Assembly: GCF_000166335.1 (NCBI RefSeq) | Contig: NC_014657.1 | Span: 488,501 to 552,500 of the forward strand | Reading direction: 5' to 3' | DNA: 64,000 bases | Source of the DNA: Caldicellulosiruptor owensensis OL | GTDB taxonomy: Bacteria > Bacillota > Thermoanaerobacteria > Caldicellulosiruptorales > Caldicellulosiruptoraceae | In this document: piece by piece, positions 52,538 through 61,889 of the stretch | How the letters are laid out: each line of letters starts with the position of its first letter | How positions within the stretch are numbered: position 1 is the first letter of the stretch | The notes under the pieces: model-generated | What the model saw: only the letters and a program-made list of their open reading frames with translations | Told to the model about the DNA's origin: nothing | The model's database searches: none | Position numbers and translations under genes: made by a program

Positions 52538-52645
52538 ATTGATCCTCCTTATGTAATCATTTTTGAGATATTATATCATAAATATATCATAGTGTAAATA
52601 CAGTAAAAATAAAGAGGCTGTCATCTCATCTTTTTGGACAGCCTC
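50847..52645 (-). mobile_element. Complete IS1182-type insertion sequence
   Basis: Bounded by inverted ends: left GGGGCTGTCCAAAAA at 50847 and right (reverse complement) GAGGCTGTCCAAAAA ending at 52645, 14 of 15 bases alike. The left boundary is supported by the point where identity with the second copy begins. The element lies between the convergent genes xylA and the arginase-like gene, leaving 19 and 4 bases on each side. No clear target duplication is seen. The right end folds into a hairpin (52611-52648) that can serve as terminator for the arginase-like gene. Confidence 0.88.
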
Positions 52646-52649
52646 TTTT

Positions 52650-53357
52650 TCATGCGACAATACTTTGAGATTTTGCTGTGAGCAGTAGAAGGAGTTTTAA
52701 ATTTATGTCTTCGCTTTTTTTATGTTCAGGTGAAAAATATTGTGCAGGTGGTTCACCACAAATATCTGCTCCAACTATTTCAAAAGCTGATGAGAAATGT
52801 GAAACTATTTCGATTAAGGTTTTTGGCTTGCAGTGTCCTTGGTCCCAGGTTGTTTTTATTGAAGACTTTATTAAAATATCTTTGTCAATGCTTATGTAAA
52901 TTGGTAAGTTAGGTTTTATCTTTTTGTAATCAAGTGGTGATAAAATTTTAATTTTGCTGCTGTTCACATTTTTTTTTTCTTCTGATAGAACAAAGATTTC
53001 GGCAACTTGATTTAATCCTGCTGCATCTTTTAACCATGAACCGCATGTTATAAATCCTTGGTATGTATCTGAATAGTCAACGTGTTTGTCTATGACTATT
53101 AAAGAAAGGGTTTTATCAAATTTTTTTAACAGCATATATGTGAAGTGGTGATATTCGCCAGCACCAAGAAAGAACAAGGAATTTTCAACTTTTTTTATCT
53201 TTTCTGAGATTGAGTCAAGCACCTTTTTTGAGCACATGTACTTTGTTGAAGGCAGACTTTTAAGATCAATGCAAGTGCACATCTCTTTGAGTCTTGGCTG
53301 AAAAGAATAATACTCATCAAACATCAAAATATATGAAGAAGATAACAAGCGTTTCAT
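52650..53357 (-). CDS. Arginase/ureohydrolase-fold protein, substrate unknown
   Basis: 235 residues from ATG 53357, nine bases after GAAGGAG; two earlier ATG codons touch that site. Metal-site motifs of the arginase fold are visible: FLGAGEYHH, VIDKHVDYSD (DxHxD), and YISIDKDIL (SxDxD), with GADICGEPP near the end. It is shorter than true arginase or agmatinase (about 290-300) and lacks their usual substrate loops. It may be a metal hydrolase of unreported substrate. Its stop lies four bases from the IS end. Confidence 0.75.
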   Translation of the reverse strand: MKRLLSSSYILMFDEYYSFQPRLKEMCTCIDLKSLPSTKYMCSKKVLDSISEKIKKVENSLFFLGAGEYHHFTYMLLKKFDKTLSLIVIDKHVDYSDTYQGFITCGSWLKDAAGLNQVAEIFVLSEEKKNVNSSKIKILSPLDYKKIKPNLPIYISIDKDILIKSSIKTTWDQGHCKPKTLIEIVSHFSSAFEIVGADICGEPPAQYFSPEHKKSEDINLKLLLLLTAKSQSIVA

Positions 53358-53504
53358 GCTCATCATCTCCTTCTTTCGCAGTTTACATATATAATTATAT
53401 CACCATATGAAAATGTTGTGATAAAGAAGCAAAACGGTGGTATAAAAATGTATTGAAAGCAAAAGATACTGTAAGGAATTTATATTAGAGGGGAGATGAC
53501 TTTT

Positions 53505-53681
53505 ATGAGCGCAAAAGATATGGTCTTGGAGGCTTTGAAGAGTTCTCCAGAGCCGATGAAAACTCAGGATATTGTTCAAAAGACAGGGCTTGACAAAAAA
53601 GAGGTTGAAAAAGCTATCAAGGAACTAAAAAATGAAGGGCTGATAGAGTCGCCAAAACGCTGCTTTTACAAAGCAAAATGA
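53505..53681 (+). CDS. Small winged-helix protein
   Basis: 58 residues from ATG 53505, nine bases after AGGGGAG; ATG 53496 touches that site. The sequence AKDMVLEALKSSPEPMKTQD and the following IVQKTGLDKKEVEKAIKELK with a basic wing (SPKRCFYKAK) is a compact winged helix. A lone DNA-binding domain, perhaps a regulator or chromatin-like protein. Monocistronic, with its own terminator. Confidence 0.78.
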   Translation: MSAKDMVLEALKSSPEPMKTQDIVQKTGLDKKEVEKAIKELKNEGLIESPKRCFYKAK

Positions 53682-53699
53682 ACCCTTAAAAAACTTGTT

Positions 53700-53747
53700 G
53701 CCTGTCCACTTTATAAGGTGCTAAAGAAGATGGGCAGGCTTTTTTTA
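53700..53747 (+). terminator. Terminator after the small winged-helix gene
   Basis: gcctgtcca / tgggcaggc stem (one G-U pair) followed by a long T run. Confidence 0.8.
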
Positions 53748-53857
53748 TTTTTTTAGCTACTTAAAGAGTTCACATGGTGTATAATATTCAATTAGAAGGC
53801 CTACAAAAAGTTGTGCAAGTTTAACCTTTTTTCTCTGTTGGGAGGAAAGCTAATAAA

Positions 53858-55420
53858 ATGTTAAAGCTTTTGATTGTAGAAGATGAGAAAATAACACGAG
53901 AAAGTCTTGAAACATTGATACCATGGAATGAGCTTGGAATTGGAGAAATTAAGAGTGCTAAAAATGGTCAGGAAGCATTGGAGACTGTAAAAAATTATAT
54001 TCCCGATATTTTACTGTGCGATGTAAGAATGCCACGGATGGATGGCATTGAATTTTCAAAGAGGTTAAAAAATATTTTTCCAAAATGTAAAATAGTCTTT
54101 ATAAGTGGCTATGCAGAAAAGGAGTATCTTTTGTCAGCTATACGTTTGAATGCAATTGACTACATCGAAAAGCCTCTCGATATAGAAAAGATTAAGAGCA
54201 CAATGAAAAAAGTTGTGGAGATTATAGAGTTTGAGAGAAAAGAAGAGGAAGAAAAAGAAAGGCTGAAAGAACATTACAATGAGAGTATATATTACGCTGC
54301 TACACAGCTTGTTCAGCAGCTGCTAAAAGACCACACAGATTATAGCGTTTTCCAAAAGTATGCTGCCGAAGATTTTTTAACCTCAACATTAGATGTTATT
54401 GTAGGATTTGTAGACTGGAAGGCTGAAGAGGACCATCTGGATGAAATGGTATCAAAAGAAATATATGACCAAGTTTTGGGTCAAGACCTTACATCAAGAA
54501 TTGCTGTGTTATTTTCGTTTTTATCACAGAACAGTTTTGTTCTTATTTGCAGCGAAAAAAGTGAGATTGACATAAACAAGGCAGCGAATATACTAAAAGA
54601 GGTTTTTTTACAAAAAGGAGAGATTTGCCTGATGGTTGCTACCTCGATAAAGGCAAGTCAAGTAAAAGAGAGCATTGGAAACATGCTCAAGATACTCAAG
54701 AAAAATGTATTTTATAATGGTTTTGGCAATTCGTATACATATGAAGGTTTTGTAGACAAAAGAGAACAGGAAATTAGTTTTGACTTTGAAAAATTTGAGG
54801 AATATCTAAAATGGGATGATATAAAGAGGGCCAAGGAAGAGATAGAAAAGCTGTATTTTTGGCTTAAGTCAAATCAAGGCATTGAGATTGAAAAGGTAAA
54901 AAATATATTTTTTGAGATGCTCTTGATTGCATACCAAGTAGGGAGACAAAGAAAAATAACACAGCTTTTAGATGAAGCTGGGAGAGCAAAAAAATGGAGC
55001 GAAATAGAACAAAAGCTTACTTTAAACCAGCTAAAAGAGGTTATTTATGAGACGCTTGATGGAATATTTGAGTTATTTACAACACGTGGCAATTTAAATC
55101 GAAAGGTGTATCAGATAATGAGGTTTATTGAAGAAAACTTCTATGACAAGCATCTGAGTGTTCAAAAGATAGCTAACCATTTTTATTTCAGTCCAAATTA
55201 TTTGTGCAGTATGTTCAAAAAAGCAACTGGTAAGACACTCAACGATTACATAACTGAGGTCAGAATTGAAAAAGCCAAGCAGCTTCTAAAAGATAATAGC
55301 ATCAAGCTATATGAGATTGCAGAGAGAGTTGGATTTGGAGACCCGAATTATTTCTCAGCCTTGTTCAAAAAGAAAGTTGGGATGACTCCATCTGAGTTTA
55401 GAGAGAGGTATTATGTATGA
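53858..55420 (+). CDS. AraC-type response regulator of the second sugar locus
   Basis: 520 residues, ATG behind GGGAGGAAAG. Receiver with Asp55 (LLCDVRMPRMDG) and YIEKPLD, a coiled-coil middle part, and a C-terminal AraC pair (about 420-515: VQKIANHFYFSPNYLCSMFKKA, YEIAERVGFGDPNYFSALFKKK). It overlaps the kinase gene by four bases (ATGA). It probably activates the ABC operon at 57421, where two direct repeats lie just upstream of the promoter. Confidence 0.94.
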   Translation: MLKLLIVEDEKITRESLETLIPWNELGIGEIKSAKNGQEALETVKNYIPDILLCDVRMPRMDGIEFSKRLKNIFPKCKIVFISGYAEKEYLLSAIRLNAIDYIEKPLDIEKIKSTMKKVVEIIEFERKEEEEKERLKEHYNESIYYAATQLVQQLLKDHTDYSVFQKYAAEDFLTSTLDVIVGFVDWKAEEDHLDEMVSKEIYDQVLGQDLTSRIAVLFSFLSQNSFVLICSEKSEIDINKAANILKEVFLQKGEICLMVATSIKASQVKESIGNMLKILKKNVFYNGFGNSYTYEGFVDKREQEISFDFEKFEEYLKWDDIKRAKEEIEKLYFWLKSNQGIEIEKVKNIFFEMLLIAYQVGRQRKITQLLDEAGRAKKWSEIEQKLTLNQLKEVIYETLDGIFELFTTRGNLNRKVYQIMRFIEENFYDKHLSVQKIANHFYFSPNYLCSMFKKATGKTLNDYITEVRIEKAKQLLKDNSIKLYEIAERVGFGDPNYFSALFKKKVGMTPSEFRERYYV

Positions 55421-57201
55421 AAAGAGTTGCAAATATTTTTTCGAATATGAGTATAAAATACAAATTGTTTGCATCATATATGTTTGTGATTTTGATATCA
55501 TTTGGCATATTTTCTTTTATGAACTACGTTATTGTTGGAAGGGATGTCGAAAAACAGGCTATTTATTCTTCTGGCAAGATTGTGGACCAGACAGCTTCTT
55601 TCTTAGAAAACAGGGTGTCATCAGTTAAAAATGTACTGAACGTTTTAGCTCTTGATTCAACTGTGCAAGAACTTGTAAACAGGCCGGATGACTACTACTA
55701 CGAAAATATCGGTAACTGGCTTGTAGACTCTCAGAGATTTACAAAACTTTTTTACAGCACATGCCAGAATTTTGACATACTCAGCATCTCAATTTATATG
55801 ACACAGGGATTGGCAAGACTTAGCGAAACAGATAGCTATTTTCTCTTTGAGCGGATTGAAAAGCTTCCATGGTATCAGCAGATGGTTTTAAAAGGAGAGC
55901 TTTTTGCTTGGGTTACTTCCAAAATGCTAAATGTTGCGCGAAAAGATGTTGTGTCTTTGATAAGACTGATTCCAGACCCTAAGAATATTAGTGAATACAA
56001 AGCTGCGCTCAGAGCTGATATTTCAATTGCTGAAATTGAAAGAATTCTAAATCAGGCTTTGTTTACAAGTAGAACACTTGCTTTTATTGTCAACTCAAAT
56101 GGTGAAGTAGTTGCACGTTCTTTAAATAAGACAAACTTATACCTTGGAGAAATAATAAAAGGGATAGAAAAGAATATATCATCTCAAGAGGCAAATGTTG
56201 TTGAGATGGAGGTAGGGGGAGAGAAACTTCTTGTTCGAACAAGGAATATTAACGATACAGATTGGTATCTTGTACTGATTACACCTTATAAAGAGATTCA
56301 TGAGCTTAATATAAAGACTATTAAACAGGTCTTTTTCATGATATTCTTGATTGCACCTTTTACATTGATATTTGCTTTCTGGGCGGCAACATCAAGCACA
56401 TCAAGAATAAAAAGGCTTACTCATAATATGAAAAAGATTATTGAAAAAGGTGATTTCAATATAGAATTGGATACACACTCTCAAGATGAGGTAGGTCAGC
56501 TAATATATACCTTCAACTATATGCTAAAGAAGATAAAAGAACTTTTGCATGAGCAGTACCAGCTTGGCAAGGAGAAGAAAAATTTGGAACTCAAAGCTCT
56601 TCAGTCACAGATAAATCCTCATTTTCTGTACAACACCCTTGACCTTATAAACTGGATTGCAATTAAGAACAAAAATGAAGATATTTCAAGGCTTGTAACC
56701 TCTCTTTCTCAGTTTTATAAATTAAGTCTTAGCAAGGGTGAGGATGTTGTAACAGTAGAAAATGAGATAGAACATGTGAAGGCGTATGTGATGATTCAAA
56801 ATTACAGGTTTGACAACTGCATTGACCTTAAGATAGATGTTCCACAAAAACTTCTACAAGCGCGGATACCAAAACTGACACTTCAGCCGCTTGTTGAAAA
56901 TTCTATTCACCATGGAATTTTGGAAAAAGAGGATCAGAAAGGTACTATAATCATAAAAGGTGAAATTATAGATGGCAAGATGGCTGCAATATATGTAATT
57001 GATGATGGTGTTGGAATCTCTAAAGAGGTCCTTGAAAAAATAAAAAAGGGAGAGGTTGAGACTACAAGAGGACATGGTTTTGGTATAAAGAATATAAACG
57101 AGAGATTGAAAATCTATTTTGGAAATGAAGCTGGACTGTTTTACGAGAGCAAAATAAACGAGAAAACAGTTGCAAAAGTCCTGTTTCCTGTGGAAGAATA
57201 G
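55417..57201 (+). CDS. Sensor histidine kinase of the second sugar locus, YesM type
   Basis: 594 residues. Membrane helices at about 14-36 and 305-327 enclose an extracellular Cache-like sensor; HAMP follows. The His site is LKALQSQINPHFLYNTLDLI with His402, and the ATPase has LTLQPLVENSIHHG, IDDGVGIS and GHGFGIKNINERL. It pairs with the regulator just upstream. Unlike the kinase at 44056, no separate binding-protein gene precedes it, so it may read sugar through the ABC binding protein at 59321 or directly. Confidence 0.93.
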   Translation: MKRVANIFSNMSIKYKLFASYMFVILISFGIFSFMNYVIVGRDVEKQAIYSSGKIVDQTASFLENRVSSVKNVLNVLALDSTVQELVNRPDDYYYENIGNWLVDSQRFTKLFYSTCQNFDILSISIYMTQGLARLSETDSYFLFERIEKLPWYQQMVLKGELFAWVTSKMLNVARKDVVSLIRLIPDPKNISEYKAALRADISIAEIERILNQALFTSRTLAFIVNSNGEVVARSLNKTNLYLGEIIKGIEKNISSQEANVVEMEVGGEKLLVRTRNINDTDWYLVLITPYKEIHELNIKTIKQVFFMIFLIAPFTLIFAFWAATSSTSRIKRLTHNMKKIIEKGDFNIELDTHSQDEVGQLIYTFNYMLKKIKELLHEQYQLGKEKKNLELKALQSQINPHFLYNTLDLINWIAIKNKNEDISRLVTSLSQFYKLSLSKGEDVVTVENEIEHVKAYVMIQNYRFDNCIDLKIDVPQKLLQARIPKLTLQPLVENSIHHGILEKEDQKGTIIIKGEIIDGKMAAIYVIDDGVGISKEVLEKIKKGEVETTRGHGFGIKNINERLKIYFGNEAGLFYESKINEKTVAKVLFPVEE

Positions 57202-57249
57202 CCACAGCAGCCTTATAATTTTTTCCTTGCAATGCTTAAAAAGATAGGG

Positions 57250-57282
57250 GAGCTGGTTTTGAAAGGCCAGCTTCTATTTTTT
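57250..57282 (+). terminator. Terminator after the kinase gene
   Basis: agctgg / ccagct stem with flanking pairs and a T run. Confidence 0.75.
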
Positions 57283-57298
57283 TGCAATTTTTATCATC

Positions 57299-57326
57299 TT
57301 AATTTTACAAAGAAAATATTAATTTT
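57299..57326 (+). repeat. Direct repeats upstream of the second ABC promoter
   Basis: TTAATTTT at 57299-57306 and 57319-57326, 20 bases apart, about two DNA turns. They end shortly before the expected -35 of a promoter with TATAAT at 57355-57360 but no good -35, the usual layout for AraC-type activation. Confidence 0.35.
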
Positions 57327-57420
57327 GTCTGATATAAATTTTTAACTGACCTTTTATAATAAGAAGTAGAAGAAGCGAGAATAAATGATTTGTTCAATCA
57401 CTACAAAAGGAGTGGCTGAA

Positions 57421-58341
57421 TTGAAAAAGAATGGTTTTTGGTATGAAATAAAAAAGAACAAGATACTTTATGCCATGTTCTTACCAGTGGCAATTTACTA
57501 CATTCTGTTTGCCTACATACCAATGGGTGGAATTGTTCTTGCTTTTAAAGAGTTTAACTATCGAGATGGAATACTTTTCAGTCCATGGAACGGCTTCAAA
57601 AACTTTGAGTATTTCTTTGCTTCGGGCAGAGCTTGGCTTGTCACAAAAAATACTATTCTTTACAACTTAGCCTTTTTGGCTGCATACACAGTATTTTCGG
57701 TCGCATGTGCAATTTTTATAGCCGAGCTTGCAGGTAAGATATTTAAAAAGTTCATTCAGTCTGTCATGTTTTTACCGTATTTTGTATCATGGGTTGTTGT
57801 GGCAGCTATGATGTATAACTTTTTCAACTATGATTATGGTCTTATTAACACCTTGATAAAAAACCTTGGTGGTGAGCCAATAGATATCTACTCAAATCCT
57901 ACTTACTGGTATTTCCTTTTGCCAATGTTATATGTATGGAAATGGGTAGGTTACGGAAGCGTTTTATATCTTGCAGCTATAATGGGATTTGACGAAGAGT
58001 GTTATGAGGCAGCAATAATTGATGGCGCAAATATCTTCCAAAGAATTTTTTATATCACAATCCCGATGTTAAAACCGACAATGATAATATTGATTTTGCT
58101 TGCACTTGGAAGAATTTTGCGTGGCGAGTTTGATATGTTTTATCAGATAATAGGTAATAACGGTCTTCTTCTTGACTATACAGATATTATCGATACCCTT
58201 GTGTTCAGAAGCCTTATGCAGGTACAGGATATTGGGATGGCGTCAGCAGCAGGTGCTTACCAGTCTGTGCTGTGCTTTGTAATTATAATGCTTGTCAACT
58301 GGCTTGTCAGAAGATATGACAAAGACTATGCACTGTTTTAA
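57421..58341 (+). CDS. CUT1 sugar ABC transporter permease (LplB-type), second system
   Basis: 306 residues from TTG 57421, eight bases after AAAGGAG. Six membrane helices; EAA loop CYEAAIIDGANIFQRIFYITIP. N-terminal MFLPVAIYYILFAYIPMGG matches the permease at 39074 in type. First gene of permease-permease-binding protein, again without an ATPase gene. The galactanase fragment downstream suggests galacto-oligosaccharides as cargo, an inference. Confidence 0.93.
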   Translation: MKKNGFWYEIKKNKILYAMFLPVAIYYILFAYIPMGGIVLAFKEFNYRDGILFSPWNGFKNFEYFFASGRAWLVTKNTILYNLAFLAAYTVFSVACAIFIAELAGKIFKKFIQSVMFLPYFVSWVVVAAMMYNFFNYDYGLINTLIKNLGGEPIDIYSNPTYWYFLLPMLYVWKWVGYGSVLYLAAIMGFDEECYEAAIIDGANIFQRIFYITIPMLKPTMIILILLALGRILRGEFDMFYQIIGNNGLLLDYTDIIDTLVFRSLMQVQDIGMASAAGAYQSVLCFVIIMLVNWLVRRYDKDYALF

Positions 58342-58367
58342 ATCTTGACTAAAAAGGGGAGAGAACA

Positions 58368-59246
58368 TTGAGAAAGGGTAAGGATTATATACTTTTCAAT
58401 GTTATCGGATATATATTTATAACAATAATCGGACTATTTACCTTCATACCTTTTGTTGTGCTTGTGGTAAGCTCATTTGCTTCAGAAAATTATATTATAA
58501 ACCACGGTTACACTTTGATTCCAAAAGAATTTTCACTCAGTGCATATAAGCTCATTTTCCAAAACCCTCAAAGAATTTTCAGAGCTTACTTGGTAACCAT
58601 TATAGTAACAAGCGTTGGTACGAGTTTGTCGTTATTTCTTTCCACAATGGCTGCGTATGTTATGTACAGAAAAGATGTAAAATATAGGAATGCATTGGCT
58701 TTCTTCCTGTACTTCACAACACTTTTTAACGGTGGTCTTGCTCCGTACTATATAATCTTGGCAAACTACTATCATTTGAAAAACAACGTGCTTGTTCTGA
58801 TACTTGTGCCACTTTTCAATGTGTTTTACATTTTAATCTTGCGCAACTTTATTAGAGGTTCTATTCCAGACTCTTTGATAGAGTCAGCAAAAATTGACGG
58901 CGCAGGAGATTTTACAATATTCTTGAAAATTATTTTGCCACTTTCAAAACCAGCTTTGGCATCTATTGGACTTTTCATAGCTCTCAATTACTGGAATGAC
59001 TGGTGGACTCCAATGATGTTCATCGAAAAACAGACCTTGTATCCTCTGCAATATACCTTGTATTTAATCCTGTCAAGCGTCAATGTTGCTGCTAATATTC
59101 TGCAAAATGTTGTGCGAATAGATATGCCAAAAGAAACTTTAAAGCTTGCAATGACAGTTGTTGCAACAGGTCCAATAATTTTCTTGTACCCGTTTGTTCA
59201 AAGGTATTTTGTCAAAGGCATTACACTTGGTGCTGTAAAAGGTTAA
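58368..59246 (+). CDS. CUT1 sugar ABC transporter permease (YtcP/AraQ-type), second system
   Basis: 292 residues from TTG 58368, behind AAGGGGAGAG. Six membrane helices; EAA loop IPDSLIESAKIDGAGDFTIF continuing into LKIILPLSKP. The ending RYFVKGITLGAVKG is nearly the same as in the permease at 40047, so the two systems are paralogous. It pairs with the permease at 57421. A stem-loop separates it from the binding-protein gene. Confidence 0.93.
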   Translation: MRKGKDYILFNVIGYIFITIIGLFTFIPFVVLVVSSFASENYIINHGYTLIPKEFSLSAYKLIFQNPQRIFRAYLVTIIVTSVGTSLSLFLSTMAAYVMYRKDVKYRNALAFFLYFTTLFNGGLAPYYIILANYYHLKNNVLVLILVPLFNVFYILILRNFIRGSIPDSLIESAKIDGAGDFTIFLKIILPLSKPALASIGLFIALNYWNDWWTPMMFIEKQTLYPLQYTLYLILSSVNVAANILQNVVRIDMPKETLKLAMTVVATGPIIFLYPFVQRYFVKGITLGAVKG

Positions 59247-59251
59247 AAATG

Positions 59252-59286
59252 GTATCAACAGGTGCTTTTTGTAATGCCTGTTGGTA
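59252..59286 (+). other. Stem-loop between second-system permease and binding-protein genes
   Basis: tatcaacagg pairs with cctgttggta (one G-U), with a 13-base loop and no T run. Same position as the hairpin at 40975 in the first system. Confidence 0.5.
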
Positions 59287-59320
59287 TAGATTAAAATGAA
59301 TCAGGGAGGTTGATTGTGTG

Positions 59321-60907
59321 ATGAAAAAGAACTTCAGGCTTTTAGCGCTCATCTTGACAGTATGTTTTGTATTTTCAACCATTTTAGTTTCAATGTTTGT
59401 GGTTGGCTTTGGTGCACAAACAAAAGCGAAAAGAACTGCACCCGGTTTTGACCCGAGCATTGATGTGTCAAAACCTGTCAAGATTGTTGGTTATCTTTTG
59501 GGTGATGCACCGGCTGAATTTCCAAACGTTATGAAAGAGCTTAACAAAAAGCTTCAAAAAGACATCAACGCAACAATGGAGATTAACTACATTGGATGGG
59601 GAGATTTGAACTACAAATATCCACTTATTCTGGCATCAGGAGAGAATGTTGATTGGATGTACGCAGCAAACTGGTGCTTCTACTTCCAGGAAGCTGCAAA
59701 AGGTGGATTTAAGGAACTTACAATGGATATGATCAAAAAATACATGCCAAGACACTACAAAGCAACACCTTCTGTTGCATGGCAGGAAGCAAAGGTAAAA
59801 GGGAAAATCTACATGATTCCGACTGCAACACCCGACAGAAAAGCTGATGTTGTAATTATAAGAGGGGATTTGAGAGAAAAATACAAGCTGCCACCAATCA
59901 AAAAATACAATGACATTGAACCGTTCCTTGCTGCAATAAAGAAAAATGAAAAAGGCATGATGCCAATGAACTTGGACAACCAGTACGACTTGAACTCAGT
60001 TATGTGGAGACTTTTGGTTGAAAAAACAGATTACTTAGAAGATGTTGCAAGAGTATCAACAGGCGGTACAGGACTTTTCACAACCATATATGACACCAAA
60101 CCAAAAGTTTACTATATAATGGACAAAGAAATACTTCCTGCTTTCAAAGATGCAGCAAAAAAGGTAAAGTCATGGTATGACAAAGGATACATCAACAGAA
60201 ACGCTTATGCTAACAAAGTAAGAAGTAAAGACGCATTCGATCAAGGCAAGTCTGCAGTTGCATTTGGAAATAGCCAAGATATACAATCTAACCTTGCAAA
60301 TGCAAAAACGAAGGGCTGGAAAGTTGAAATTATTCCAATTTTTGATAAGAGAGGACACAGGCCAGCAGACCCATATATAAACAATGGTGTTGCTCTTGTC
60401 GCGAAGACAAAGAATGCAGAAAGAACACTTATGGCACTTGACTTGATTATGGAAGAAAAGTCTTACAACTATCTTGTTTACTTTGGAATTCAGGGCAAGA
60501 ACTATATAATCAAGAACAACAAGATTGATTTGCCAAAAGGTGTTACAGCAGATAACAACACATATCCACCAGATGCTGCAGGGTTCTGGTTCACCAATAA
60601 AGACCAGTTCTTACCACTTGCAAGCTGGGATGACAATTACATTGCTCTTAGGAACACAATCAAGAAAGCACTTGTGAGCTCACCACTTTCTTCATTCTCA
60701 CTTGACCAGACAAAGGTAAAAACAGAGATTGCAAACCTCAACAGTGTTATGACACAGTATTACAATCCAATATGTTTGGGAATGGTAAAGAACGTGGATG
60801 AAGCTTTTGCAACACTTGACAAGAAGCTCAAAGCAGCAGGTGTTGAGAAGGTTAAAGCTGAAGCACTCAGACAGCTTGAACAGTACTTCAGAGAGAGAAA
60901 TCAGTAG
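59321..60907 (+). CDS. Extracellular sugar-binding protein of the second ABC system
   Basis: 528 residues from ATG 59321, ten bases after GGGAGGT (GTG 59318 is possible). Signal-type N-terminus (FRLLALILTVCFVFSTILVS, about 5-30) without a lipobox, since the only early Cys is inside the hydrophobic core. The mature part: KIVGYLLGDAPAEFPNVMKEL, NVDWMYAANWCFYFQEAAKGGF, KGKIYMIPTATPDRKADVVIIRGDLREKY is one continuous solute-binding region (about 45-190). It resembles the binding protein at 41054. Likely ligand: galactan oligosaccharides, from context only. Confidence 0.92.
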   Translation: MKKNFRLLALILTVCFVFSTILVSMFVVGFGAQTKAKRTAPGFDPSIDVSKPVKIVGYLLGDAPAEFPNVMKELNKKLQKDINATMEINYIGWGDLNYKYPLILASGENVDWMYAANWCFYFQEAAKGGFKELTMDMIKKYMPRHYKATPSVAWQEAKVKGKIYMIPTATPDRKADVVIIRGDLREKYKLPPIKKYNDIEPFLAAIKKNEKGMMPMNLDNQYDLNSVMWRLLVEKTDYLEDVARVSTGGTGLFTTIYDTKPKVYYIMDKEILPAFKDAAKKVKSWYDKGYINRNAYANKVRSKDAFDQGKSAVAFGNSQDIQSNLANAKTKGWKVEIIPIFDKRGHRPADPYINNGVALVAKTKNAERTLMALDLIMEEKSYNYLVYFGIQGKNYIIKNNKIDLPKGVTADNNTYPPDAAGFWFTNKDQFLPLASWDDNYIALRNTIKKALVSSPLSSFSLDQTKVKTEIANLNSVMTQYYNPICLGMVKNVDEAFATLDKKLKAAGVEKVKAEALRQLEQYFRERNQ

Positions 60908-60935
60908 GTTTATAGAATAATTTTTTGAAAAAGAA

Positions 60936-60983
60936 AGAGGCTACCAGTGCTTAGAAAAGTGTGGTGCTTTGCTGGTAGCCTCT
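60936..60983 (+). other. Long stem-loop after the second binding-protein gene
   Basis: agaggctaccag pairs perfectly with ctggtagcctct around a 24-base loop. No T run, so partial readthrough into the galactanase gene is possible, as is protection of the 3' end. Confidence 0.6.
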
Positions 60984-61117
60984 ACACTAATTTAGTTAGA
61001 AAATAGAGCATAAAGGAGTTTTATAAATTAAATTATAGAGTAGCTTATTGTGAAATGCAAATTTTTGAGGCAAGTTCTTGCCTGCTTTTAAACAACAATA
61101 AAGGGGTGGAACAAAAA

Positions 61118-61889
61118 ATGAAAAGAGTGTTTGCCATTTTTATATTGCTCATTTTTGTCATTTCTTTTGGTTTTCCTTTGTTGTCAACCAAGGTCTTTGC
61201 ACAGAATTCAGCTCAGGTAAAGAAGCAAATTGGGATAAAAGTTGACCCAATTGGTCCTAATATAGCTGTAGGCAAAAATATTTTTTCTGACAGTGAAGCC
61301 CCAACAAATCCGGCAACCCTTGCAAATGACGGTGATGAGACTACTTTTTGGAGTGCACAGGATGCAGGCATTCATTGGCTGAAGATTGATTTGGGAGATG
61401 TTTATGCAACTCTCTTTGCAACCGAAATAATTTTTAATGGTAATGGGAGCTATCAGTATAAAATTGAATATTCAATAGATGACAATAGGTGGACAGTATT
61501 AGTAGACAAATCAAACAATGCTGACACTTTACAAACGCAGTATGACAAGTTCATACCACCTGCCTCAGGGATAAGATATATCCGTGTCACAATCACCTCA
61601 ACACCAAACAATCAGCCAGCTTCAATAAAGGAGTTCAAGGTATACAAAATGGTTGATGATACTTTCATAAAGGGCGCAGATGTATCAATGCTAAAACAAA
61701 TAGAAGATTGTGGCGGTAAGTTCTATTTGAACGGAGTCCAGATGGATGCACTTGAGATTTTGAAATATTTTGGAGTTAACTGGATAAGGCTTAGAATATG
61801 GAACCACCCATATTATACCGAAGATAAAAGTCAGCCGATGGGTGGAGGAAACTGTGATGCTGAAAACATGCTGGTGATTGCAAAAAGAG
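61118..61889 (+). pseudogene. GH53 endo-beta-1,4-galactanase, truncated by IS insertion
   Basis: From ATG 61118, eight bases after AAGGGGTGG, 257 host-encoded residues remain. Signal peptide 1-29 (VFAQ/N), an F5/8-type-C (discoidin-like, CBM32-type) domain at about 48-176 (NIAVGKNIFSDSEA, DGDETTFWSAQDAG, WLKIDLGDVYATLF), then the start of a GH53 domain: FIKGADVSMLKQIEDCGGKF, ILKYFGVNWIRLRIWNHPYY, GGGNCDAENMLVIAKR. At 61890 the frame enters an IS and reads 42 foreign residues to 61954. Both catalytic glutamates of GH53 lie further on and are lost here. The gene once cut galactan outside the cell to feed the ABC system upstream. Confidence 0.88.
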
